Under the pieces are notes generated by a model, which worked only from the letters and a program-made list of their open reading frames with translations, was not told the origin of the DNA and searched no databases. A DNA stretch of 64,000 nucleotides from Reyranella soli (GTDB lineage: Bacteria; Pseudomonadota; Alphaproteobacteria; Reyranellales; Reyranellaceae), in assembly GCF_007992495.1 (NCBI RefSeq), contig NZ_BKAJ01000012.1:47714-111713 (forward strand). The letters are read 5' to 3'. A program made the translations under genes and the position numbers. Below are positions 56,928 to 64,000 of the stretch, piece by piece (positions within the stretch are counted from its first letter, which is position 1; the number at the start of each line of letters is the position of its first letter).

Positions 56928-59900
56928 CTAATAGTCCCACTCCATCTTCACGCCGACGCGGCCGTTGGAATCGGCGCCGACGTCGCCCTCGATCTTGACG
57001 TGCTCCAGCACGTCGACCTGCACGACGCCGCGGCTCGAGTTGCCGGTGGCGCCCTGCCGCGCACCGACATAGACGCCGGGGGCCACATAGCGTCCGGCCT
57101 CGAGCGAGACCGGCGAGTTCGCGTTGGTGCCTGAGCCGACCGACAGCCGGTCCAGGCCGAGGCCGGTGCGCAACCGGCTCAACATGCCGCTGCCGGATGC
57201 CTGGCCGGTCAGCTCGGCCAGCCCTTGCGCCGCCTGGGCGAGTTCGAAGGCACTCAGCCCCGACGCCGGCTTGCCGAACAGCAGCAGCGCCATGGCCTCG
57301 TCCGGCGGCAACGACGGCACCGACGTCACGGCGATGAGGGGCGCACGCGCCGTGCCGCCGATCTCGACATTGATGGTCGTCGACTGCACGGTCGTGCTGG
57401 CGACGAAGTCGAGCCTTGGATCGATGCGGTCGAGATTGTCGAGGGTGACGACCCCGCGGCTGAAGGTGAGCCGCCGCCCGAGCAGGGTGAACTCGCCACG
57501 CCGCATCGTCAGGCCGCCGGTGACCGTCGGCGCGGCGGGCGTGCCGGCGACTTCCAGCTGGCCCGACATCTCGGCATCGAGTCCGCGGCCACGCACGAAC
57601 ACCGCCTGGGGCGCGCGGATCGACAGGGCGAGGCGAACCGGCGCGGCTCCCGGTGGCGGCGCGGCGCGCGGTGCCGGCTTGGCTGGCGGCGGCCGTACGA
57701 CGTTGGTCGCCGTCGCCTCGCCGCCGGGCTTGTTGATCTCGCGGACCTCAAGTGTTGGAAAGGACGCCGACTGCTCGGCACCAACGGCGATCTCGGCCCG
57801 ATCGATCGTGACCGGGCCGGCGATGCTGAGCCCGCCCAGGGTCGATCCCGTGATCTTGATGTTGGTGGAGACGCTGGCCACGAGATCCGGCCGGCTGACC
57901 AGCAGGGCGTTGCGGCTGGTGACGGTGAGGTCGGGCACCAGCCCCTGCTGCGCGTCGATCCGCAGCGTGCCGGTGGCCGAGACGCCGCCGCCGCGCACGG
58001 TCTGGAAGTTGAGCCGCTGTATTTGGAGGGTGTCACCCTGCAGGACCAACCGCCCCTCCCCGCCGCTCAGCCGCAGCCCCGATTCGGGCATCGCGACGGC
58101 GCCGTTGGAGAAGTCGATGCTGCCGTTGCCGGTCACGCGCGAGCCGGAAATTTCGACCGTCACGTCCGGCCGCAGCCGGCCGGTGACATTGCGGATGTCG
58201 TTGCCCAGCAGTGGCGCAAAGGGCGCCAGCTCCATGGTCCCGCCGATGGTGGCCGAGCCGGACAGCGGCGCGGCGCCCCGCGGCAGCGTCGCCTTGCCTT
58301 TCAGCGTCAGGTTCGTGGCGTTTGCGCTCACCCGCGCATCGATGCTGGCTTGCCGGCCCATCAGCGACCCCGATCCCTGCACCGACAACGGTGGCACCAG
58401 GGCCGCTTCGGGCTGACGCAGCCGCAGGCCCGTGACATTGTAGGTGCCATCGACCACCGGTGCGTCCATGCTGCCTTGAACCCGAAGCTTGGTCTGAAGG
58501 GTGCCGTCGAGATTGGTGCCCGGCGCGAAGGCATCGATCAGCGACAACGGCAAAGCCGCGATCTCGAGCTGCAGATCGCTGCCCGACGGGGCGAGCGTGC
58601 CGCGTACGCTCAGCCGTCCCCCGCCGACGCGCAAATTGGTCGGCTCGATGGCGATGCGCGGCCCGGCGATGTGAACGCGCGTCGGCCCGGCGAGCGCCAC
58701 CGGTATCGCGCCATAGCGGCCGTCGAAGCGGCTCAGGCCGACGATAAGATCGTCGCCCGACAGCTCGACCTTGGCCGTGGCGTTGGCGACCGTCTGGGCG
58801 CCTGCCGCCTGCAGCGAGATGGTGATCGCCTGCCGGTCGCCTTTCGCCGTGGCATTCAACTTGTTGATGTCCGCCGCACCGGCGATGCGGCTGGCGGTCA
58901 ATGTGGCGTCGACCTTCGCTGCCGCCATCGGCTCGTCAACGGTACTGCGCAAGTCGAGTATGCCGATGGCGAGCGTGTTGACGCGAAGGTCGCTGCCCTG
59001 GACTCGCGCCGTGACCCGGCCATCGTCGCCGGCGACCTCGGCCTCCAGCGAGCCGCCGAGCGGCGTGCCCGCCAGGTCGGCGGCGTCGGCGAGGCGAGCT
59101 ACTTGAAGGCGCGCGTGGCCAGAGGTCCGTCCCTTGGTCACGGCGAAATCGGAGACATCGAGCACCACGCTGGCCCATCGCCCCTGGAAGGTCGGCACGA
59201 CCACGCCGCCGGCGGCGTCGAGCGAGAAGCGACCGTCGAGCGACAGCGGTTGGGCGGCGAGATCGCCGTTCGCCTTGACCTCGCCGCTCGCCGCTCCCGT
59301 CGCATCGAGCCAGCCAGTCGCCGACAGCGTGAGCTTGCGCGAGGCAATCTGTCCGCGCGTGAGATCGCTGAGTTCGGCCGCCAGCCTGAGGTCGGTGCGC
59401 TCCTTGCCGAGCCGGATATTGCTCGTGACCTTGGCCGCGCCGCCAACCCCGGCCTTGAGGAAGTCGAGTGCCGGCAGGTCGAGCGCCAAGTCGAGCTCGC
59501 CGGTTGCTGCACGGCCCCGACCTGTCACGACGAGCGCCGCGCCCCCGCTCGCCACACGAGCGTCGCTCACCGTCCACGCTTCGTCGAAACGCCATGTCGC
59601 GACGCCCGACAGCTCCACCGGGGCCGTGACAAGCCCGGTCGGCAGGCCGTCTGCCGTCACGTTGCTCACCGTACCGCGCCATCCAAGTTTGATGCCGTCG
59701 CGGTCGGTGTTCACGGTCAGGTCGACAATCGAGCTGCCCGCAAGGGGCGTGCCGGCAAGCTCCGAAAGCGGCGCCAGGCTCGGCAGCGTCAGCGTGATCT
59801 TGGCGTCTCCGACCTGGCTTTCCGGCAGGTATGAGCCGCCGCCCTTCACCGCCGCCAGCGCCGTACCGAGATCGAGTGATCGCGCGGTGATCTTGCCGTC

Positions 59901-61133
59901 CTCGGCAAGACCGATATCCGCGGCCAGCGTAACGGCGCCGAGTGGCGGCAGGCGCTTTTCGATGGCGGACAGCGAGACATCGTCGGCGCCGCCGGTGACC
60001 ATGATCGTTCCCTGCGGTCGGCTCGACAGGCCGGTAAGGGCGGGCTTCACCTCGATGTGCAGACCACGCCATGTCGCGCCGCTGACAAACGGCCCGAGGG
60101 GACCGGGCTCGGCGGCCCGCAACGTAACGGTGCCCTCGAGCCGATCGGCCGTGCGGTCAAAGCGCGCCGATGCCTCCAGCCCGAGCGGGCCGGCGGTGAG
60201 CTTTAGCGCGTCCAAGGTGACGATCTTGTCGCCGATAACGGCCTGGGCGCTGAGCGAGATCGGCTCGCGTACCGCATCGGCGATGCGGCCCTGCGGCAGA
60301 CCCGGCCCCGCCGTGTCGAGCTGGACCAAAACCGACGTCGCCGCACCGTCCGGCTTCCAGATCGCCTTGCCGTTCGCCCGCGCCGCCTCGCCCGCCGCCA
60401 CGACCAGCTCGGCATTGCCGGCCTGGGCATCGCCGCGGGCGATCAGTCGTATCGACAGGTCTTCGACATCCGGCCGCTCCAGCAACGCCGCGACGAGGCC
60501 GCCGCGCTTTTCGCTCACGCTCACCTCGCCATCGACCGTGCGCTTCTCGACGTCGAAGCCGATGTCCGCGGACAAGTGGCCGTCGGGTCCGTCGATGCGG
60601 GTGCCCTTGAGGATCACTCGGCCTTGGGCGAGGTCAGCCGGCAGGACCGCGTGGCCGCTGAGCTTCCAGCGTGAATCGACGCCGGCCACCGCCGCCGCGA
60701 GATGAAGATCGCCGATCTCGAGTTCGTTGAGGTCGATGCCGACGGGCAGTCGCACCGACCCGCTGCTCTTGTCTTTGGACTCCTCCTTGGCCGGCAGCGG
60801 CGGACGCAGGACCGCGACGCGATCCGCACTCAAGGTCTCGATCGATAAACGGCCGCGGGCCAAGGACATGAAAGACCAGCGAAGGTGGACATTCTCCACC
60901 GTCAGCCAGGGTCCGTCGCGGTCGCGGTACGAGATCGTCGCGATACGAAGATCCGTAGGAAAGAATCCACTGAGGCCGCTGATCTCGAGGCCGCCGTCCG
61001 GTCCTGATGCGACTCTCGAGATCAACCCGACCACGGCACTTTGACCGGGCGCAGTCTGCAAGGCGCCGAACAGGATGACGAGAAGACCGACCAGGCCCGC
61101 TGCGGCGATCGCCAGGATCCTGCGCGCCCGCAT
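56928..61133 (-). CDS. tamB: translocation and assembly module protein TamB
   Basis: A 1401-residue periplasm-spanning protein that works with TamA in moving lipids or autotransporters to the outer membrane. The start is the ATG at 61133, which overlaps the tamA stop (TGATG); a longer frame to 61916 lies inside tamA. The N-terminal anchor is ILAIAAAGLVGLLVILFGAL. Long stretches of repeating beta-strand sequence (AsmA/TamB type) follow. The C-terminal DUF490 domain ends NGRVGVKMEWDY, the usual TamB ending (aromatic C-terminus). Confidence 0.95.
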   Translation of the reverse strand: MRARRILAIAAAGLVGLLVILFGALQTAPGQSAVVGLISRVASGPDGGLEISGLSGFFPTDLRIATISYRDRDGPWLTVENVHLRWSFMSLARGRLSIETLSADRVAVLRPPLPAKEESKDKSSGSVRLPVGIDLNELEIGDLHLAAAVAGVDSRWKLSGHAVLPADLAQGRVILKGTRIDGPDGHLSADIGFDVEKRTVDGEVSVSEKRGGLVAALLERPDVEDLSIRLIARGDAQAGNAELVVAAGEAARANGKAIWKPDGAATSVLVQLDTAGPGLPQGRIADAVREPISLSAQAVIGDKIVTLDALKLTAGPLGLEASARFDRTADRLEGTVTLRAAEPGPLGPFVSGATWRGLHIEVKPALTGLSSRPQGTIMVTGGADDVSLSAIEKRLPPLGAVTLAADIGLAEDGKITARSLDLGTALAAVKGGGSYLPESQVGDAKITLTLPSLAPLSELAGTPLAGSSIVDLTVNTDRDGIKLGWRGTVSNVTADGLPTGLVTAPVELSGVATWRFDEAWTVSDARVASGGAALVVTGRGRAATGELDLALDLPALDFLKAGVGGAAKVTSNIRLGKERTDLRLAAELSDLTRGQIASRKLTLSATGWLDATGAASGEVKANGDLAAQPLSLDGRFSLDAAGGVVVPTFQGRWASVVLDVSDFAVTKGRTSGHARLQVARLADAADLAGTPLGGSLEAEVAGDDGRVTARVQGSDLRVNTLAIGILDLRSTVDEPMAAAKVDATLTASRIAGAADINKLNATAKGDRQAITISLQAAGAQTVANATAKVELSGDDLIVGLSRFDGRYGAIPVALAGPTRVHIAGPRIAIEPTNLRVGGGRLSVRGTLAPSGSDLQLEIAALPLSLIDAFAPGTNLDGTLQTKLRVQGSMDAPVVDGTYNVTGLRLRQPEAALVPPLSVQGSGSLMGRQASIDARVSANATNLTLKGKATLPRGAAPLSGSATIGGTMELAPFAPLLGNDIRNVTGRLRPDVTVEISGSRVTGNGSIDFSNGAVAMPESGLRLSGGEGRLVLQGDTLQIQRLNFQTVRGGGVSATGTLRIDAQQGLVPDLTVTSRNALLVSRPDLVASVSTNIKITGSTLGGLSIAGPVTIDRAEIAVGAEQSASFPTLEVREINKPGGEATATNVVRPPPAKPAPRAAPPPGAAPVRLALSIRAPQAVFVRGRGLDAEMSGQLEVAGTPAAPTVTGGLTMRRGEFTLLGRRLTFSRGVVTLDNLDRIDPRLDFVASTTVQSTTINVEIGGTARAPLIAVTSVPSLPPDEAMALLLFGKPASGLSAFELAQAAQGLAELTGQASGSGMLSRLRTGLGLDRLSVGSGTNANSPVSLEAGRYVAPGVYVGARQGATGNSSRGVVQVDVLEHVKIEGDVGADSNGRVGVKMEWDY

Positions 61134-63025
61134 CAGAAGGCCTGGCCCAGGCTGACATAGACGCCGAACGCCGGATCGCCTTCTCGGCGGTTCAGCGGGA
61201 AGCCGACATCGACCCGCACCGGCCCGAAGTCGGTGTAGTAGCGGGCGCCGACGCCGGCGCCGACGCGCGGGGCGAACAGCGAGACGTCGGGGAAGAAATA
61301 CGGATAGGCGCTGCCGGCATCGACGAACGCCACGGCGCCCCACGACTTGCCGATGCGCTGGCGGAACTCGACGCTCGTCTCGACGACGCTGGCGCCGCCC
61401 AGCGGATTGTTGAAGGCGTCGCGCGGGCCGGCGGATTGATAGACGAAGCCGCGCACCGAGCCGCCGCCGCCGGCATAAAAGTACTTGTCGGGCGGAATGC
61501 CGCCGATGCTGATCGCGGGCTCGCTGCCGAGCGAGGCGCGCGTGGCGAGCACGCTGCGGCCATCCTCGCTGAAATCGTAGTAGTAGCGGCCGGTCAGGCG
61601 GATGACGGTGAAGAAGTCCCGGCTGTAGACCCAGGGCGTGACGTCGAGGTCGAGGCGATAGCCCTCGGTCGGATTGAGGTCGCTGTTGGCGTGGTTGTAG
61701 AGGATCGACAGCGGCAGGCCGACCAGCTGGTAGTCCATGGTGATGCCGTTGCGGGTGATGCGCGATGCCTCGCCGGCGAAGCCGAGTTGCGCCCGCCAGC
61801 GTGGCGAGAAGACGCGGTCGAAGCCGGCATAGGCCGTCACCGCGTTGCGCGTGTAGGCATCGAGCACCTCGCGCAGCCCGGCGGCCTCCAGCCGGGCATC
61901 CTGGCCGGCGAGCCACCAGTCGGGCTTGCGGAAGGCCGCACGGAAGGCGAAGCCGGTGTCGAGGATCGCATAGCCCTGCCCGATATGCGTGAGCTCGGCC
62001 GTCAGCCGCAGGCTCTCGGCCTGGCCGAACAGGTTGCGATGGGTCCAGAACCCCGAGACCGCAAAGCCGAGCTGGGTTTCGTAGGAGACGCCGAAGCCGA
62101 TCGAGCGCGACAGCCGGTCGGTCAATTCGACGTCGAACGGCAGCTCGCCGTTGGCGTCAAGCGTGGCCGCGGGCTTTATGCGTACCGCATTGAACACGCC
62201 GAGCGAGGTGAGCTTCCCGCGCATCGCCTCGACCTTGGCCGGGTCGTAAGGGTCGCCTTCCTTGAAGGGCACGCGGCGCTGCAGCCAGACCATGTCGACC
62301 TTGTCGGAGCCCGAGAAGCGCACCGGTCCCATGCGAGCAAGCGGGCCAGTCTCGGCGACGAACGTCACCGTGGCCTCGCGCGTGGCGTGGTTGACCACGA
62401 CATCGCGCTTGATGCTGGCCAGCGCATAGCCCTGCTTGCGCAGCTCGGCGATCAACTTGTCCTGCGCCTCGAGGATGGCCGCTGCGTCGGCGGGATCGCC
62501 CGGCGACAGGCCGAGCTTGGCGCGGTCGATCCCGGGCAACGACGTCTGGGCGTTCGGCGGGCGGATCGCCACGTCGGCCACGCGATAGCGCGGGCCGGTC
62601 GCGATGTCGAAGGCGAAGGAGATCGGCTCGTTGTCCGGCCGCGCATCGATTGCGTCCAGCGCGCCGGGTTCGGCGATCGGTCGGCCATCGACCGTGGCCT
62701 TTATCGTGGCGTCATAGTAGCCGCGAGAGCGCAGTGCGGTATTGATCCTGGCCGCCGCCGCCTGTGCGCCTTGCAACAGGCCGAGGCTGTCGCCGCTCAG
62801 CGGCTGGTCTTTCTCGAAACGCTCGACCAGTTCCTTGAGGTCGGCCTGCATCTGCTCGTCTCCGCTGACGACGAGGGCGATTTTTGCCGTCCGTGCCTCG
62901 GCCGACCCGCCGGGCGCCATCGCGAGCAGCGCGGCGAGCGCCACCAAACACGCCAACCATGCCGTTTCGCCGACCTCAAAGGGCCAGAAGGCACGAGTTG
63001 CGCAGTGGGCAGGCATGATCTCCAT
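61133..63025 (-). CDS. tamA: outer membrane protein TamA (BamA/Omp85 family)
   Basis: A 630-residue outer-membrane protein. Three POTRA-like domains (residues about 45-320) are followed by the 16-strand barrel. GFGVSYETQLGFAVSGFW begins the barrel, FYAGGGGSVRGFVYQ holds the conserved RGF of loop 6, and the last strand ends VYVSLGQAF with terminal Phe. The signal region is WLACLVALAALLAMAPGGS. It forms a pair with tamB (overlapping by 1 nt). Confidence 0.96.
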   Translation of the reverse strand: MEIMPAHCATRAFWPFEVGETAWLACLVALAALLAMAPGGSAEARTAKIALVVSGDEQMQADLKELVERFEKDQPLSGDSLGLLQGAQAAAARINTALRSRGYYDATIKATVDGRPIAEPGALDAIDARPDNEPISFAFDIATGPRYRVADVAIRPPNAQTSLPGIDRAKLGLSPGDPADAAAILEAQDKLIAELRKQGYALASIKRDVVVNHATREATVTFVAETGPLARMGPVRFSGSDKVDMVWLQRRVPFKEGDPYDPAKVEAMRGKLTSLGVFNAVRIKPAATLDANGELPFDVELTDRLSRSIGFGVSYETQLGFAVSGFWTHRNLFGQAESLRLTAELTHIGQGYAILDTGFAFRAAFRKPDWWLAGQDARLEAAGLREVLDAYTRNAVTAYAGFDRVFSPRWRAQLGFAGEASRITRNGITMDYQLVGLPLSILYNHANSDLNPTEGYRLDLDVTPWVYSRDFFTVIRLTGRYYYDFSEDGRSVLATRASLGSEPAISIGGIPPDKYFYAGGGGSVRGFVYQSAGPRDAFNNPLGGASVVETSVEFRQRIGKSWGAVAFVDAGSAYPYFFPDVSLFAPRVGAGVGARYYTDFGPVRVDVGFPLNRREGDPAFGVYVSLGQAF

Positions 63026-63103
63026 GCATCAACGCTTGGCGCGGCGATTGGATGCATGGCGTGATTGTTTCGTGGCAAACTCCCCAGAGGTGTGGAGAAA
63101 ACC

Positions 63104-63982
63104 ATGAGCGAAGTCTGGATCCAGCCGACCGGCGGCGCGCTGGGCGCCGATGTGCATGGCGTCGACCTGTCCAAGCCGGTCAGCGAGGGCGCGTTCGAGC
63201 GCATCGCGCGGGCGTGGAGCGATCACCTGGTGCTGCGCTTCTCGGGGCAGCGCATCGACGATCGCATGCTGATGCGGTTCAGCGCCCGCTTCGGCGAGCT
63301 CGACCGCGTGCCGGTCGCCGCCGCGAACTTCGACCGCACCGATTCGGGCCTGGAGAAGGATGCCCAGGACTGGGTGACGGTGATCTCGAGCGTCGTGAAG
63401 GACGGCAAGCCGGTCGGCGGACTGGGGAGCTACGAGCTCGTCTGGCATACCGGCATGTCCTACAACCTCCTGCCGCCGCGCGCCTCACTGCTCTACGCGC
63501 TGGAAGTGCCGTCCGATGGCGGCAACACCGGCTTCCTCAACATGTACACGGCCTATGAGACATTGCCATCGGAGTTGAAGCGCGCCGTCGAGGGCCGCAC
63601 CTGCATCCACGATTCGAGCCGCAACTCGGCCGGCGAGCTGCGCAAGGGCTTCCAGCGCACCCTCGACGTGCGCCGCACGCCGGGCGCGGTGCATCCCCTC
63701 GTCCGCCTGCATCCCGTGAGCAAGCGCAAGGCGCTGTTCCTCGGCCGTCGGCCTGGCGCCTACGTTCATGGCCTGCCGGTCGAGGAGAGCGAGGCCCTGC
63801 TGGACGCGGTATGGGCCCACGCCACCCAGCATCACTTCGCCTGGTACCAGAAGTGGCGCGCCGGCGACCTGGTGATATGGGACAATCGCTGCGTCATGCA
63901 CCGCCGCGACGCCTTCGACGAGAGCCTGCGCCGCCTGATGCACCGCACGCAGATCGTCGGCGAGCCGGTGGTGGCGGGTTAG
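63104..63982 (+). CDS. TauD/TfdA-family oxygenase with HxG in place of HxD
   Basis: A 292-residue jelly-roll Fe(II)/2-oxoglutarate enzyme. The start is the ATG at 63104, with GGAG about 8 nt upstream. The distal His266 (RCVMHRRDAF) and the 2-oxoglutarate Arg281 (LMHRTQI) are present. The proximal motif, usually WHTDMSY, reads WHTGMSY (His115, Gly117; codon GGC at 63452-63454). Loss of the Asp ligand inactivates most hydroxylases but is the hallmark of Fe/2OG halogenases such as WelO5 and SyrB2. It could be dead, altered or a sequencing error. Confidence 0.9.
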   Translation: MSEVWIQPTGGALGADVHGVDLSKPVSEGAFERIARAWSDHLVLRFSGQRIDDRMLMRFSARFGELDRVPVAAANFDRTDSGLEKDAQDWVTVISSVVKDGKPVGGLGSYELVWHTGMSYNLLPPRASLLYALEVPSDGGNTGFLNMYTAYETLPSELKRAVEGRTCIHDSSRNSAGELRKGFQRTLDVRRTPGAVHPLVRLHPVSKRKALFLGRRPGAYVHGLPVEESEALLDAVWAHATQHHFAWYQKWRAGDLVIWDNRCVMHRRDAFDESLRRLMHRTQIVGEPVVAG

Positions 63983-63984
63983 TC

Positions 63985-64000
63985 TTTGGGAGCGCGGGCC
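63985..64000. repeat. start of a GGGAGCGCGGGC-type repeat, cut by the window edge
   Basis: TTTGGGAGCGCGGGC is identical to the left end of the element at 39041-39055. It follows the stop of the TauD-family gene by 2-3 nt. The rest lies beyond the window. Confidence 0.6.

Noticed and set aside
57225..59834. Plus-strand open frame of about 870 codons opposite tamB
   Set aside because: Arg/Gly-rich antisense shadow; tamB is supported by its ends and its overlap with tamA.
61133..61916. N-terminal extension of tamB to a start at 61916
   Set aside because: The extension is the shifted frame of tamA. The ATG at 61133 gives a membrane anchor and a TGATG overlap.

Overview
The window is a 64 kb chromosomal segment of a GC-rich alphaproteobacterium. 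The evidence is the dusB-ntrB-ntrC-ntrY-ntrX string next to hfq-hflX, an ispD-ispF fusion, a pyruvate dehydrogenase E1 beta subunit with its own N-terminal lipoyl domain, and the tpiA-secG-pyrG...eno...ftsB-pdhABC-lpd-lipA-coq10 order. A Rhodospirillales/Reyranella-like genome would fit, but the genus is a guess. I see no phage, insertion sequence, CRISPR array or rRNA. One tRNA (Ser-UGA) is present. The content is mostly core metabolism and cell envelope, with a few accessory patches.

Layout. 1-3.1 kb: end of a tandem DUF1428 protein, two divergent genes of unknown function, a small zinc-ribbon-like protein and a less GC-rich stretch ending at tRNA-Ser. 3.1-7.1 kb: a Cys-rich secreted protein and a cell-wall set (MltB-like transglycosylase, RlpA, D-Ala-D-Ala carboxypeptidase). 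7.1-12 kb: tightly overlapped tmk-holB-metG-tatD-MBL hydrolase. 12-16.5 kb: an unknown exported protein between AT-rich palindromes, mazG, an inositol-monophosphatase-family enzyme, a groES with no groEL beside it, hflX and hfq. 16.5-25.4 kb: HAD phosphatase, D-amino-acid aminotransferase and the two nitrogen two-component systems NtrYX and NtrBC with dusB, all on the minus strand. 25.5-34.3 kb: ispDF and a CinA-like amidase, then coq10-like, lipA, lpd, pdhC, pdhB, pdhA and ftsB on the minus strand. 34.3-37.6 kb: a cassette (AlaX editing enzyme, AraC regulator, acyl-CoA dehydrogenase, small monooxygenase-fold protein) lying where eno usually adjoins ftsB. 37.7-44 kb: eno, two exported proteins of unknown function, pyrG, secG, tpiA. 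44.1-47.6 kb: a PpiD-like foldase and trpE. 47.8-49 kb: a small membrane/CBS-BON set. 49.1-53.3 kb: a sugar-type ABC importer. 53.4-56.9 kb: crotonase, BadH-like dehydrogenase, DUF350 protein, small anchored protein and glutathionylspermidine-synthase-like enzyme. 56.9-63 kb: tamB and tamA. 63.1-64 kb: a TauD/TfdA-type oxygenase.

Intergenic DNA carries at least three families of long palindromes: a GGAGCGCGG/TCATGATCATGA type, a TCATCCCGAGCGAAGCGAGG type and a CTACGGCGGGC type. They sit mostly at gene ends and in one case have become the last codons of mazG.

The points I find most worth following are: a TauD-family enzyme whose iron-ligand motif reads HxG instead of HxD; a 16-nt element shared, at nearly equal spacing, upstream of alaX and of the acyl-CoA dehydrogenase, around an AraC-type regulator; an NtrX with Lys in place of the Walker B Asp; a crotonase lacking both canonical catalytic Glu residues next to a BadH-like dehydrogenase; and the DUF350/anchored protein/ATP-grasp operon.
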